Counted from the first letter of the stretch, positions 1 through 10,857 are shown. The stretch: 64,000 nucleotides of DNA from Tolypeutes matacus (GCA_026826555.1 JAKSZT010004976.1:8903658-8967657); one strand, 5' to 3'. The notes: generated by a model not told the origin, from the letters alone. Program-made: numbers and translations.

Positions 1-467
1 TAATGACATTAGCACCGTGGGCTGTTAGGGGTCCCCTGGGAGAAAGTCCCCTGGGGTGGGGGCGCAGGCAGGCCCTCAAGGTACTGAGAGACCAGGGTGG
101 GGGCAAGAGCCCACCAGGGAGACTAGAGGCATGGCCAGCAGGTCCACATAGTCACTTTCTGAAGAATTCTGGCAACGCCACCTCTGCCAGAGTCTCCTAG
201 AAGCTTTGACTCTTTAGGAACTTGTGCTGAAATCCACCTTAACTTTCCACCATTTTCCTCTGGGGTTTCTGAGGGCATCTCATTCTGCCTTAGCATGTCC
301 TAGACTACAAAGCCTGGGGTGGGACTGTTGCTAGCAGCTAACGATGAGCCCATGGTCCATGTGTCTCAGCCTTGGTGCCGCATGCATGCCAAGAAGGCAG
401 CCACGCTGCAGGTCTGCCCCCTGGCGTGTCCTGCACCAACCCTCCCTCTGTCTGTTCCCTGCAACAG
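1..467. other. RRBP1 intron (5' part outside window)
   Basis: No coding exon or repeat recognised. It ends in a C/T-rich tract before the exon at 468. Confidence 0.6.
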
Positions 468-637
468 AGCTACACAGCATGTTGCAGTCTTCCAAAGCAG
501 AGGTGCAAAGCAAGTGTGAGGAGCTGAGTGGTTTCCACGGGCAGCTCTCAGAGGCCAGGGCCGAGAACTCCCGGCTCACGGAAAGAATCCGGTCCATCGA
601 GGCCCTGCTGGAGGCGGGCCAGGCCCGGGACGCCCAG
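468..637 (+). CDS. RRBP1: RRBP1 coding exon (first in window)
   Basis: 170 nt; enters in phase with two bases completing a Glu codon, then 56 codons beginning LHSMLQSSKAEVQSKCEEL and ending QARDAQ. The acceptor is a pyrimidine tract plus 'gcaacag'; the donor is cag|gtcagc. A start two bases further on (after 'agag') is possible but would break the frame with the expected upstream exon. Confidence 0.9.
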
Positions 638-3600
638 GTCAGCTGGCACTTCCCCCAGGGCTGCTGGGAGGAGCAGGCTGGGGGTGGGGGACGGGCGTCC
701 CCTCGAGCGGCTGCAGGAGGCGAGCTTCCCAGTGACAAGTGAGCTTTCTGTCTCGTTCCAGGCCAGCCGCGCGGAGGCTGAGCAGCAGCAGGCCCGGTAA
801 GCTGGTGAGGTGGGGCCACGGGCTCCTGCCCCCTGGGCTTCAGCCTCAGCGTGGGGCAGCTGAGGGCCCCCAGGAGCCGGGCAGTGAAGAGCTCCTGGGG
901 AGGAGCCAGAGCCCCGTCCTTTGACCCTGTTCCTGCAGGGACTTAGAGGACAGGGGACTGGCCTGGGGAGGGAGGAGCCTTGCCAGCAGCTCCTCGCCCC
1001 CTCCTGAGGCGCCAGGACTCCTCTGCCCGCGTGAAAGAAGGGGCCTCAACAGGGTGGGCTGCCCTTCTCCTCACACCTGGAATCCCCCCGTCTCCCAACG
1101 GGGAGGACCAGGAGGTGGTCAGAAGGTTCTTGACGTCTTTATGAAGCAGGACTGAAGGCCAGCCATTTTAGGGGCTGAGGTCAAGAAATCAAATAGGAAA
1201 AACTGCCACAAAACCCAGAAAGGAGAACATGGGGTGCCGCCCAGGTTTTTCAGCTGGACCTCGGCTTGGGGACACCTGAAGGGCTTCCCCGGTTTCTGCT
1301 CGCCTCCACTGCCTGCGAAAGGCTGGTGCCCGCCCAGGTGGTTTTCTCCCCCCACCGCGTCACAGCTTGCCATTTAAAGAGGCGCTGTGCTGGCGCGTCT
1401 GCAAGGGGAGGCGGGTGGGAGCCCCCTTCAGGGGAGCACCCAGGCCCTGTGACAGGAGGTGGCTTAGACTCAAGTCGCTGTCGACCAGTTCTGTACTTAA
1501 CGTTTCACATGGCCCCGTCTGTCCTGTCTGTGCAAGAGGGACCGTATGAAGCTTGGTAAAGACTAGTACAGTTCTAACCATCAGCCCCTCGTTTTCTGGG
1601 CAATGAAGGTGGGCCAGGTGCGCTGGCTGTGAGTCAGGGAAGAATCAGGAAGGGCTGGGCTGCCACCATGCAGATCTCCCAGCACGGGGGCGTCTCTGAG
1701 ACTGAGCTGACGGGAACAGCCCTTGGGTCGTAGAAGAGTTTGGTGTGGCGCAGACACAAGATGGTCTTCTTGTACTTGGTGTGACGTTGGGGGCCCGTGG
1801 GAGCTGCCTAGGGAAGGATGCCAAGTCTGGATGGGTCAGATGGCAGCACCCGGTGAGTTTCAGCTCTGGAGTCTTTTGAGAAGGCCCCAGCCTGTCTCTG
1901 GAGGGTCATGGCCCCGGCATGTTCTGGGCAACAGGGCAGGACCAGGTCTAGCAGGAGCAGCTCATTGGACAGCAGAGCCCAGGTCAGTAGAAGAAGGAAC
2001 ATTCTGGAAACCATTCTGTACTGGTTGCAGTGCCCTGACTTGTACTAGCTAGTTCTGGTGGACCTTGGGGCCAACTTCCAGCCCCTTGGACTGTGGACTG
2101 AGTGGGAGGAGAACTTGGGGTGAGCTGCAGGGTGTCCCCAAAAGCTCGTGCACTGCAGGATGGATGTGGGTGGCAGACCCTGGCAGGGGCCTGCAGACTG
2201 GTGGCCTTGGAGCAGAGCCTCTGAGCCAGGGTCGTGACCCACCATCTCCATCAGCTTCAAGGAGCTGGAGCTTCAGGTGTCATCTCTGGAGAAGGAAGCC
2301 ACTGAGCTCAGGGAGGCCGTGGACCAGCAGAAAGTAAAGAACAACGTGAGTGAGCAAGGGGGGTAGCGAGGAACTGGGCAGGGGCAGCCAAGCCAGGCCA
2401 GGAGAGATCATTCTGAAGCAAGGGGAAGAAGCTGTCCTCTGAGCCCTGCCCCAGACTAGACAGGGAAGGGGCTCGGCTGTGCCTTTTCATGCCTTCCTCT
2501 GGTGGGTGGGTGGGTGTGTGTGTGTGTGTGTGATGGGGGTCCCACCTTTCCCTGCTTCTGCCCCTCCCGCTCAGTCCCACCATTGGTTGGAGGAAGGGGT
2601 GGTGGCGCTGGACCAGCAGCGGTGGCTTGGAGGCCTGGGTGGGCTTGACCACGCCCGCCTGGCCTGCGTGGGGCTGGGGCTCCAGGGCCACCCTGTCAGG
2701 CCTCCTGCGCCCTGCTGGCCAGAGCCAGCCGAGGGGCTGAGCGCGTGCTGTTCAGTGGCCTAAGCGAAGACCCTATGGGAACATCTTCGATCCTCTTCCT
2801 TGCCTCCTACCCCCAGGACCTCCGAGAGAAGAACTGGAAGGCCATGGAGGCGCTGGCATCAGCTGAGCGAGCCTGTGAGGAAAAGCTGCGTTCCCTGACC
2901 CAGGCCAAGGTCAGAGCCCGGCCCCTCCTCAGGCCCAGACAGCATCTGCGTAGTTCAGCAGAGCCCAGGAGGGCGGGCTGGGCCATGGCGCCCACCAGGC
3001 GCCTCCCGGTGTCCAGGGGGCACTGTGGCCCCTCCTCCATCCTCCCATTTTCCTGAAGATGAGGAAAAAGGTGTCCACTTGGCTGTATTCTCTCCTGGGC
3101 AGGACCCTCCGGGGCTGGGGGCCGTGGGCCATGTGGCTGCCTGGGCCTTCCGAGGGAGCCCGAAGTGGGCCTGTTTACACGTTCTGTGTGGCTTTTGTCC
3201 TGTGACGTTTTGTTGCCATTCTGCTGCTTCCTCGGCCCTCTGAAACCCAGCAGCCATGGGCTGGCAGTTTCTGTGACTATCTTAGAATAAGACACAGATG
3301 GAAGGGATGTCTCACTGGAGGATGCTCAGGCCTGGAGACCGTGTTGGTCCCACTCCATGTGCCCGCCCCGGGTGGTGGGGAGGGGCGGTGAGGCGCCTGC
3401 CCGTTTCTGAGGGAGCCCCTGCCACGGGGTGGGGGACACGGCCTGCAGAGTTCTGGAAGGCGGCTGCTCTGGCCACTGGGGCCGGTCACCAGAGGCTCCA
3501 CACCCAATCGAGCCCCCACCCGCTGCCCCCTGCCCGTTTTCACCACACATTTCCTTCCGCAGAAGGGGTGTCTGCCCATCATCATGATTTCCCTTTCTTC

Positions 3601-6600
3601 TCCTGGGAAGTGGAAGCCTCAGGTGTCATAGTGTCCGAGCTGCTGAAACAAATACCATACAATGGGTTGGCTTACATAGGAATTTTTTGGCTCTTGGGTC
3701 AGAGACTAGGAGAAGTCTAGAATTCTTTCAGCAAGGTGGTGTGTTCTCCCAGAAGACTGGCTTTTGGGGCTGCTGGTGGCCCATGGTCCTTGGCCTTTCC
3801 ATCCCCGGCGAGGCACACGGTGGTGCTGTTCTTCCACCCCCCTTGTGCCTTTGCCTCCAGCTTCTTGGCACTCTCGCTGTGGCCTTCTTCATTAGGCCCC
3901 AGGAATGGGGTGGAGGCCCAGTCTCCAGACAGGCCACACCTTCCCTGAAGGAATCCCTCAAAAAGTCCTGTTGATGACAGATTCACCCACAGGAATGGAT
4001 TTGGATGAAGAACATGTTTTTCTGGGTGCATAATTCCATCTGCCACATCAGGGTTTTGTCAGGCGGGGACACAGAGGTGCGGCAGGCATTGGGGGCTGTG
4101 GTTAAACTGGAGCCTTGGGCTCTTAGGCCACAAACGACCTGAGAGACCTCTGGCCTTTACGGAGCCACGCCGAGCTGTGACTCCGTGTCTGACTTGCTGC
4201 GGCCGCTGGGAGCTGGGAGCTGGCCTCCACTTCTCTCGGTGCTTGGTGGTGGTCATGGGGTCAGGGCCGTGGCGGGCCTCGGGCACCTCCAGGTGCTGGG
4301 CACGCTGAGGGCTGCTCCTCAGCTCGTGTTAGTTTTCTCCACCATACGGTCCTGGTTCCACTTCGCAAAAAGCTACGTACTGGTGGCTCCCATGCGGCCC
4401 CCCGCATCACGGCACTCAGCCTGCTAGAGGCAGCTTCCCATAAGACCTGTACCAGAGATCCCGGGGGGCCACCACAGGCTGCGGGGAGAGAGCTTCGTCC
4501 GTCCTGGGCTCTGCCCTGTGGCTCGCTCAGGCGGCCTTTGCTTCCTTTTCCTGCTTTGAATGGAACGGCCCTGGCTCGGCAGAGCTCCGACTCCAGTGTC
4601 GCCTTCTGGAAGACAAACACGCGGGCCACTGACTGACCCCCAGGGACCCCGATCGAAGTGCCTTGGCCTCGCTTGTTGGGTTCTCACCCGCAAGGTGGGG
4701 GTGCAGTTCCTTCCTGCCTCCCAGGTTGCTGGACATGAGCCTCCCTGGGCCTGGCCTACCCTTGGAGACCAGGATGCTGCTGAGGGCTTCTCCACCGCCC
4801 CCCCCTCCACCCCCTAGCGCAGCTGGAGACACAGCCTCAGCGTCGGCACTCCCTGGGGATGCCTGAGCCAGCTTCCCAGTCGACAGCACATTCGCCACGG
4901 CACGGCTGAGTGCCCCCTCCTCCCTCCCTCCTGCAGGAGGAATCGGAAAAGCAGCTCAGTCTGACAGAGGCACAGACCAGAGAGACCTTGAGCGCTCTGC
5001 TCCCCGAGCTCGCCGCCACGTCTCACCAGGTAGGGGCTGCGCCCGTGGGGCCCAGGCAGGCAGGCTGCTCCCCACCCCACCGGCACAGCCTCACGGGCTC
5101 CACCTTCCTCGCTCTGTTGCAGAATTACACTGAATGGCTACAGGAACTCAAAGAGACAGGCTCCACGCTGCTGAGGCAGCTGCCAACCAACACGGAGCCC
5201 TCGGCGGTAAGCAGGGAGGCAGCAGCTCGCGGCTTCCGGGCTGCTCTGCCCTGGGGGTGCCCATGGGAAGGGAGCAGTCCTGGAGCTGCTTCCTCGGCAA
5301 CAGAGAGGAAATCTGTGCCTCCCTTCACTTCAGGACCTGGCCTCCAAGCTGAGGGAGGCGGAGGAGACCCAGGGAACACTGCAGGCGGAGTGTGACCAGT
5401 ACCGCGCCATCCTGGCTGAGACGGTGAGCGGGTGCTGGTGTGGAGGGAAAACCACCGGCCTGTGAAGAGCAAGTCCTGGGCCCTCACAGAGGGCCTCCAA
5501 GCTGAGGAGAGGGTTGAGGTGAAGGTTTGGGGCTGGCCTCCGGTGTCCGCCATCAGATACTCTTGTTTATAGCCAGGCTCAAGTGGGCAGACCTGGAAAG
5601 GAAGCGGTGTGCGCTCGGCTCACATGGCGGCAGGACCTGGCGGCTATTAAGAGTCCTCATTGCTCCTTCCGGGGTGTAGATCTGGTCCCCATTTGTGGCC
5701 TTGCAGCCAGCGTTTGCACACAGCCCTGTGGTCTCCATTCCCGGGACTGTGGCCCCTTCCCTTCTGCCACGCAGTGAGGACTCGAACAAAATCAGAGCAG
5801 CGGAGGAGGCCGAGGGGCAAGGGGTGGCGAGGAGCTGGGCCTCTGAGGACTGGCCTGCACCCTCCCGGGTGCCCTGCCTCAGTGGCCCCTGCCGCCCCCA
5901 GGAGGGAATGCTCAAGGACCTGCAGAAGAGCGTGGAAGAGGAGGAGCTGGTATGGAAGGCCAAAGTGAGCACCGCGGAGGAGGAGCTTCAGAAGGTAACC
6001 CCACCCCGCCTGCGGCCCTGAGGGTACATGACAGGGGCCCCCCACCCTCCGCCCTCCCCAAACTGAAATATAACTTAACTGCTGATAGATGGCACCTAAG
6101 CTCCAGGGGGAGTGACATAATTGTCTCAGTTGCTTGTGAGACAAGTCATGGTGGTTTTGCGGAGACCCTGTATAAAGCGTGATTGCAGAACGAGAGCTGA
6201 GCTCTGTCTCGAGAAGCCCCTTCTAGCCCCCTGCCCTGGGAGGGCTCCTGGGACCCCGGGCTGCAGAGGAAGCCCCTTCCTGCTTGGCACCCTTCCCTCA
6301 GTCCTGTGGAAGTCGCTCTCCAGGGTTTGGGCTTTGATGAAGCCTCTCTGTTGCTTTGAAGTCACGGGTCACAGTGAAACATCTTGAAGAGATTGTAGAG
6401 AAGCTGAAAGGAGAGCTGGAGAGCGCAGATCAGGTGCGTGCTCGTCCAGGTTTTTTCCCTCGGGGACCATGTGGCTTAAGAGCGGCTGTTACCTGCCACG
6501 CCAGGCCAGTTTGCCGGGCCTGCTTTCCTCTAGGGGGCTGTACGGCTGCCCCCACCCACCGCACCCCCACGGGCACTCCTCGGGCTTCTGTCAGTGGCTT

Positions 6601-9600
6601 TCTTGACATGGATCAGAGGCCATGGTCAACCCTGACTGCTTTGCCGGTAAATCTAAGACGATCTCTGCCCAATCCTCTGAGGTCTGAAGAGCCAGGCCCC
6701 AACCGGGTGCTGGGGGCTGCTTTCGTCAGGGTGTGCCTTTCCCTCGGGAGGGTTCTCGTCGGCTGACCCGCTGGGCCCGACCCTGTTCCCTGGTGGCCCT
6801 GCTGGCTGACCCAGAGGCCGCTGAGGTGCGTGTGTGTGTGTCAAGGTGAGGGACCACACCTCGCACCTGGAGGCCGAGCTGGAGAAGCACATGGCAGCGG
6901 CCAGCGCCGAGTGCCAGAGCTATGCACAGGAGGTGGCAGGGGTGAGTAGCTGCCCCGGTCTCGCGGTGGGCTCTGCCCTCTCCCGCCCTTGAAGGCCCTA
7001 CCCAGAGCAGGCTTGAGCCTCCAGGTGCCCCCCTTGCCCTGCGGGAGCAGCTCTGGCTGACAATAGCCGTAATGTCTACGTTTGGGGATCGGGCCTCGGC
7101 CCTGCAGATGCTTCAGTGGGCGCAGGCCCCAGGGCCCAGCTGTGCGTGCTGAGAAGCACTGCACGGTTACCTCCTTAGAGACGACACCATTTCTGGCAGG
7201 GAAGGGGCTTGAGTCCTTCTTCTTTTTCCTTATTGTTTAGAAACAGAAAGCACAAAGGTGAAGCCCCCGCTTCTAGTTTAGTCCCAAACTTCTTGCTTTT
7301 TTTGGTAAGCGGCAGTCCGTAACCTCGTGTGAAAGCCTGAGCAAGGCATGCAGTGAAGAACCCCCGTCCTCTGCCTTCAGACCCTGCCTTCCTGCCTTTG
7401 TGCCTTTCTCAAGGGTTCTGAGTAAACAGGGGTGTTGGGGTTGTGGTCAGGGGCTGGCTCCCAGTAACTGTCCCCTCTTCTGCTCTCCTTCCCCCTCAAG
7501 TTGAGGCAACTTTTGCTAGAATCTCAGTCTCAGCTGGATGCAGCCAAGAGTGAAGCCCAGAAACAAAGCAACGAGCTTGCCCTGGTACGTGCCCGTGCTG
7601 TCCCCAGGGGGCTTGGCTGTGTGATTAACTTGTCACTGCCAGAACTTAGGGGGATTCACTCCACTTCATCCCACCTGGCAGCAAGACCCGGTCCAGGCAG
7701 TGAGGGCTCAGGCCAGAGCCCTGGGGGGTGCCCCTGGGGAGCTGTGGCCCTTCCCAGCCCAGGGGTTCTGAGCCTTGGGGTTTTGTCCCCTGAGCATCAG
7801 CTCAGACCAGTCCAGGGGAGTCGCAGGTAACCTGAGGCCTTCCCGCTGGGTGGCCAGGGCCACTAACCCTGAGTCCCAGCTCCTTGAGAGCAGGGTGTGT
7901 GTTCCATGGTCTTTAAAAACCTTGCCTTAGTTGCCAGTGTTTAGAAAGTGGGAATTGTTGAATGGAGATGCCCACCTCTGGCTTTCTGGCCCTGTGGGAT
8001 GGCCACTCCAGCAATACCTGCCCCTGCGTTGGGCCCTGCTGCACTCGAGGGCAGTGCGTCTGCCCAGGCCTTTCTCCCGCAGCTGAGAGCAGCTCAGCCA
8101 AGTGTGAGCGCCAAGCTGGCTCTGGGCGGCGGGCCCTGGGGGCACAGAGGACACTTCTTGGGAATTTCTCACGCACTTCAGGGGGCTGCTGGAGGGAAGG
8201 ATGCGCAGGGGACCAGGCGCCCACCTTGGCGCTGCCCCTCCTAGCACCATCTCCTGGGCAGCATGCCAAGAACAGAGCCAGGGCCTCGCCTGGGCCTCTC
8301 GTTTGAACTGGAGCCCACTGTGCGCCCAAGCGCCATGGGCAGTGCGGCTGCCACTTCTTCGAGGCTCAGTGGTCTGTCAAGCATCCCCCATCCCAGCGCA
8401 GGGCTCAGAGGCAGGGAAGGGCCTTGTTAGGCAAGGATGTCGTTTCATAGTATTTTCCAGACCCTCTGAACAGTTGAGTGAATTCTGGAGAAGAGCCCTG
8501 GGGTGCCTCGCTGCTGCCTTTGGACTTGGGGGCTCAGAGGAGCTGTGGCCCTCGGGTGGGCTCTTGCTCCGAGGGGGCCTCCCCACCGGGCTGGGACTCA
8601 GACCCAGGTCCCTGGCCGAGAGCAGCCACGGTCCCTCGCCATGGGGTGACGCCTGCACAGCTGCAGCGTGTGCAGTCGTGTGTTTGCACAAAACCCTCCA
8701 TTTCAGGTCAGGCAGCAGTTGAGTGAGATGAAGAGCCACGTAGAGGATGGTGACGTAGCTGGATCCCTGGCTACCTCCCCAGAGGCCCCCCCAGCCGAGC
8801 AGGACCCCACAGAGGTTAGGGCGGTGAGCGGGTCCCCAGGTGCCTGTCACTAACCACCCGCCTGGGGCGGTGAGGGGTGGCATTCTTCCTGAGCCCGGCT
8901 GCTTCCAGCTCCCACCCTGGCTTTGCCCAGATGCACAGAGAAAGGGTCACTGTGTCTCCAGAAAGCCGCAGAGCACAGGAAAGGGCAGGGAGAGTGGCCC
9001 TTGAACAAACGCCACGGGAGGGTGGAGGGCAGCTGCGGTTCTGAGGGCTGTCCACAGGGCCAGGGAGGGACTCAGTGCCCCCCAGAGCCCTGGCTTGTCA
9101 CATCCTCTCCAAGCTGTCACCAGGAGTGGGGCTCTCACAGTGGGTGGAGGATTGGCTGGGGGCTCTGGGGTCCCCTCCTTACCCAAGGGTCTCACTCGGC
9201 GCCTGAACCAGTGAGGCCCCACCAGCTCTTGTGCCTGAGGGGGGCGTGTGGAGCTGAGGTGCCATCTCCCAGCTCGGCCACTGGTGGGCGAGTGGGGCAG
9301 AGGGAGGCCAGAGCACTGGAGGGCAGGACCGGAGGTCTCAGCCTGCCTGGGAGACCTGGGCTCCCAAGAAGGGCCTTCACCAGGTTCCCGACGACGTGTG
9401 TGGCGTTTCCACACAGCTGAAGACACAGCTGGAGCACACGGAAGCTATCCTGGAGGACGAGCAGAAGCAGCGGCAGCGGCTCACAGCTGAGTTTGAGGAG
9501 GTCGGGCCCTCACGGTGACCTCGGCCCCCACTAGCTGTGGACCCATTCGGGTCCTTTGCCCATCGGTTGCCTGAGCTCTGTGAGGCTTCCTGCCCCTGGG

Positions 9601-10690
9601 CTGGAGCTGCCGGGGGGTGGTGCCAACTGGTCGTCCCCAGCCTCTGGTTTTAGCAGCTCTGAAGGTTTGGCTATGTAAGATCTCAGCCACTCACCCTTTC
9701 CCTCTCTGACAAGGCTCAGAACTCAGCGTGCCGCTTACAAGAAGAGCTGGAGAAACTCCGCACGGCCATCCCTCTGGCGTCTTCAGAAGCAGAGGAGGCC
9801 ACAGAGCTGAAGGTAGCCTGCGGGGGCTGGTCTGGGGCTGGGAGCTGACAAGGGGTGGCTGCAGGGCTCTCATCCTTACCTCTCAGCACCCAACTCCTGC
9901 CGTCAGACCCAGAGTGGGTGGGAAGGGACCAGTTGTGGGGCCCCCCAGGCAGGTCCTGGGGGCATGGGGCACAGGGATGTGGACAGTGGCAGAAGCTGCA
10001 GTTTCAAATTCAGTAACAATACAGCCCCATTGCCAGTGCTCCCAGAAAGCCTGCTGGCTGGCCGGGCCCAGACGCGCACAGGGAGTGCAGGGCTTCTTCC
10101 CGCCTGCCACTGCCTGTCTTGGGGTGGCCAGTTGCACCCCCTTCTTAACTTGGGGTGCTTGCTGAGGTGGTCCTCCTACCAAGGTCACGTGAAGGCTGAT
10201 CCCCTCCCACCCGGTGACCCACAGGAGAGACTGGAGAAAGAAAAGAAGCTGACAAGCGATCTGGGCCGGGCTGCCACCAAGCTGCAGGAGCTTTTAAAGA
10301 CAACCCAGGAACAGCTGGCCAAGGAGAAAGCCACAGTGAAGAAGCTGCAGGAACAGCTGGACAAAGCAGTGAGTGCGTGCAGGGGAGCAGGCTGCCCGGC
10401 AGGCTGCGGCCACCTCTACAGCCCCCTCTGCAGGCTTCCTCTTCTCTTCAGGGAGCAAGGCTCTGATCCTCTTCTCTGCCAAGCTTTTTCCTCCGGCCCC
10501 AGGAGTCAGCTCTGGTTCCCCAAACCCACTGTGCCAGCTCAGGGTTCTCTCTGGGGTGACTGGAGGGCCTGCAAAGCTGGGGGAGGGTGCCCTGTGGGCA
10601 GGGCCACCAGCTCGGGCCTGGGGCTCTAACTGAGTCCTCCTTGGTTTGCAGGAGGACTGTAGCAGCACACAGGAGGGCACCTCTGTCTGA
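468..10690 (+). CDS. RRBP1: RRBP1, ribosome-binding protein 1 (p180), C-terminal 16 coding exons
   Basis: RRBP1 is an integral rough-ER membrane protein with a short membrane anchor and a long cytosolic tail that binds ribosomes and microtubules and helps shape ER sheets. Only the C-terminal part is here: 16 exons giving about 490 residues, nearly all heptad-rich coiled coil (E/K/Q/L/A-rich, almost no Cys or Trp). Joined in order they give recognisable RRBP1 pieces such as VTVKHLEEIVEKLKGELES and KKLTSDLGRAATKLQELLKT, and the protein ends EDCSSTQEGTSV. Exons: 468-637, 762-796, 2255-2345, 2817-2909, 4937-5029, 5123-5206, 5334-5423, 5902-5994, 6362-6433, 6846-6941, 7501-7584, 8707-8814, 9417-9500, 9714-9812, 10225-10368, 10652-10690. 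Every junction is AG/GT and the frame stays open throughout. The anchor, the lysine-rich decapeptide repeat region and earlier coiled coil lie upstream of the window. The kinectin paralogue KTN1 was considered but the residues match RRBP1 as I recall it. Confidence 0.95.
762..796 (+). CDS. RRBP1: RRBP1 35-nt micro-exon
   Basis: Very short exon coding ASRAEAEQQQA plus two bases of an Arg codon (CG|C) finished by the next exon. Acceptor 'tctcgttccag', donor cg|gtaagc. It is required to bring the reading into phase with the 2255 exon. It is too short to show as an open reading frame by itself. Confidence 0.85.
797..2254. other. RRBP1 intron
   Basis: GC-rich intron, about 1.46 kb. I see no exon, RNA gene or recognisable repeat in it. 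Confidence 0.6.
2255..2345 (+). CDS. RRBP1: RRBP1 coding exon
   Basis: 91 nt: one base finishing Arg, then 30 codons beginning FKELELQVSSLEKEA and ending QQKVKNN. Acceptor 'tctccatcag', donor aac|gtgagt. Leucines and charged residues follow the heptad pattern of the p180 rod. Confidence 0.92.
2346..2816. other. RRBP1 intron with (TG)n
   Basis: Intron of 471 bases. It holds a GGTG/TG simple repeat at about 2500-2532 and otherwise nothing recognised. Confidence 0.6.
2817..2909 (+). CDS. RRBP1: RRBP1 coding exon
   Basis: 93 nt, phase 0 at both ends, 31 codons from DLREKNWKAMEAL to SLTQAK. The rare Trp in the rod (KNWKAM) matches the RRBP1 family. Acceptor 'ctacccccag', donor aag|gtcaga. Confidence 0.93.
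2910..4936. other. RRBP1 intron, 2.0 kb
   Basis: The longest RRBP1 intron in the window. A stretch near 3635-3680 ('gctgctgaaacaaataccat') faintly resembles the end of an MLT1-type LTR but is too diverged to call. No exon seen. Confidence 0.55.
4937..5029 (+). CDS. RRBP1: RRBP1 coding exon
   Basis: 93 nt, phase 0 at both ends, 31 codons from EESEKQLSLTEAQ to LAATSHQ. Acceptor 'ccctcctgcag', donor cag|gtaggg. Confidence 0.92.
5123..5206 (+). CDS. RRBP1: RRBP1 coding exon
   Basis: 84 nt, phase 0 at both ends, 28 codons from NYTEWLQELKETGS to TNTEPSA. It holds a proline- and threonine-containing stretch that breaks the coiled coil, as I recall for this part of RRBP1. Acceptor 'ctctgttgcag', donor gcg|gtaagc. 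Confidence 0.92.
5334..5423 (+). CDS. RRBP1: RRBP1 coding exon
   Basis: 90 nt, phase 0 at both ends, 30 codons from DLASKLREAEETQ to YRAILAET. Acceptor 'cccttcacttcag', donor acg|gtgagc. Confidence 0.93.
5424..5901. other. RRBP1 intron
   Basis: Intron of 478 bases; nothing recognised. Confidence 0.6.
5902..5994 (+). CDS. RRBP1: RRBP1 coding exon
   Basis: 93 nt, phase 0 at both ends, 31 codons from EGMLKDLQKSVEEEE to AEEELQK. Acceptor 'gccgcccccag', donor aag|gtaacc. Highly acidic heptads. Confidence 0.93.
5995..6361. other. RRBP1 intron
   Basis: Intron of 367 bases; nothing recognised. Confidence 0.6.
6362..6433 (+). CDS. RRBP1: RRBP1 coding exon
   Basis: 72 nt, phase 0 at both ends, 24 codons from SRVTVKHLEEIVEK to ELESADQ. 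Acceptor 'tgttgctttgaag', donor cag|gtgcgt. Confidence 0.93.
6434..6845. other. RRBP1 intron ending in GT repeat
   Basis: Intron of 412 bases ending in an alternating GT run (6826-6841) where a polypyrimidine tract is expected. Confidence 0.65.
6846..6941 (+). CDS. RRBP1: RRBP1 coding exon with UG-repeat acceptor
   Basis: 96 nt, phase 0 at both ends, 32 codons from VRDHTSHLEAELEK to CQSYAQEVAG. The acceptor is unusual: instead of a C/T tract, a GT repeat (6826-6841) runs straight into 'caag'. The donor is ggg|gtgagt. Skipping it would keep the frame. Confidence 0.92.
6942..7500. other. RRBP1 intron
   Basis: Intron of 559 bases; nothing recognised. Confidence 0.6.
7501..7584 (+). CDS. RRBP1: RRBP1 coding exon
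   Basis: 84 nt, phase 0 at both ends, 28 codons from LRQLLLESQSQLDAAKSEA to SNELAL. Acceptor 'ttccccctcaag', donor ctg|gtacgt. Confidence 0.94.
7585..8706. other. RRBP1 intron, 1.1 kb
   Basis: GC-rich intron; nothing recognised. Open frames seen in it are GC-driven and have no coding signature. Confidence 0.6.
8707..8814 (+). CDS. RRBP1: RRBP1 coding exon
   Basis: 108 nt, phase 0 at both ends, 36 codons from VRQQLSEMKSHVEDGD to AEQDPTE. The second half is Pro/Ala/Ser-rich (SPEAPPAEQDP), a break in the coiled coil. Acceptor 'ctccatttcag', donor gag|gttagg. Confidence 0.94.
8815..9416. other. RRBP1 intron
   Basis: Intron of 602 bases; nothing recognised. Confidence 0.6.
9417..9500 (+). CDS. 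RRBP1: RRBP1 coding exon
   Basis: 84 nt, phase 0 at both ends, 28 codons from LKTQLEHTEAILEDEQ to LTAEFEE. Acceptor 'cgtttccacacag', donor gag|gtcggg. Confidence 0.93.
9714..9812 (+). CDS. RRBP1: RRBP1 coding exon
   Basis: 99 nt, phase 0 at both ends, 33 codons from AQNSACRLQEELEKLR to EEATELK. Acceptor 'cctctctgacaag', donor aag|gtagcc. Confidence 0.93.
9813..10224. other. RRBP1 intron
   Basis: Intron of 412 bases; nothing recognised. Confidence 0.6.
10225..10368 (+). CDS. RRBP1: RRBP1 penultimate coding exon
   Basis: 144 nt, phase 0 at both ends, 48 codons from ERLEKEKKLTSDLGRAATK to KLQEQLDKA. It is the last long stretch of coiled coil and very lysine-rich. Acceptor 'ggtgacccacag', donor gca|gtgagt. 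Confidence 0.95.
10652..10690 (+). CDS. RRBP1: RRBP1 last coding segment with stop
   Basis: 39 nt coding EDCSSTQEGTSV and TGA (10688-10690). Acceptor 'ccttggtttgcag'. The short polar tail ending in GTSV is the RRBP1 C-terminus as I remember it. The exon continues into the 3' UTR. Confidence 0.93.
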   Translation, partial: EDCSSTQEGTSV

Positions 10691-10851
10691 GTCTCCTCCA
10701 GGGAAAAAGAAGTTACTGTTCAACTTACCAAAATGCCTTACACATTCCTTACAAACCAACCAACCAACCAACCCACCCAGCGTTATCCAGGCCCAAATTC
10801 TGGCAGCTCCGAGAGAGAAGCCATTAGAGAGAAGTCTCTTAGAACCACAGA

Positions 10852-10857
10852 AATAAA
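10852..10857 (+). promoter_or_regulatory. Proximal poly(A) signal AATAAA, RRBP1
   Basis: Canonical AATAAA 162 bases after the stop codon. Use would give a short 3' UTR of about 180 nt. Whether it is used cannot be told from sequence. Confidence 0.55.

Noticed and set aside
331..819. Long - strand open frames across RRBP1 exons and introns
   Set aside because: They are shadows in GC-rich DNA; the + strand exons explain the coding signal, and no domain is recognisable.
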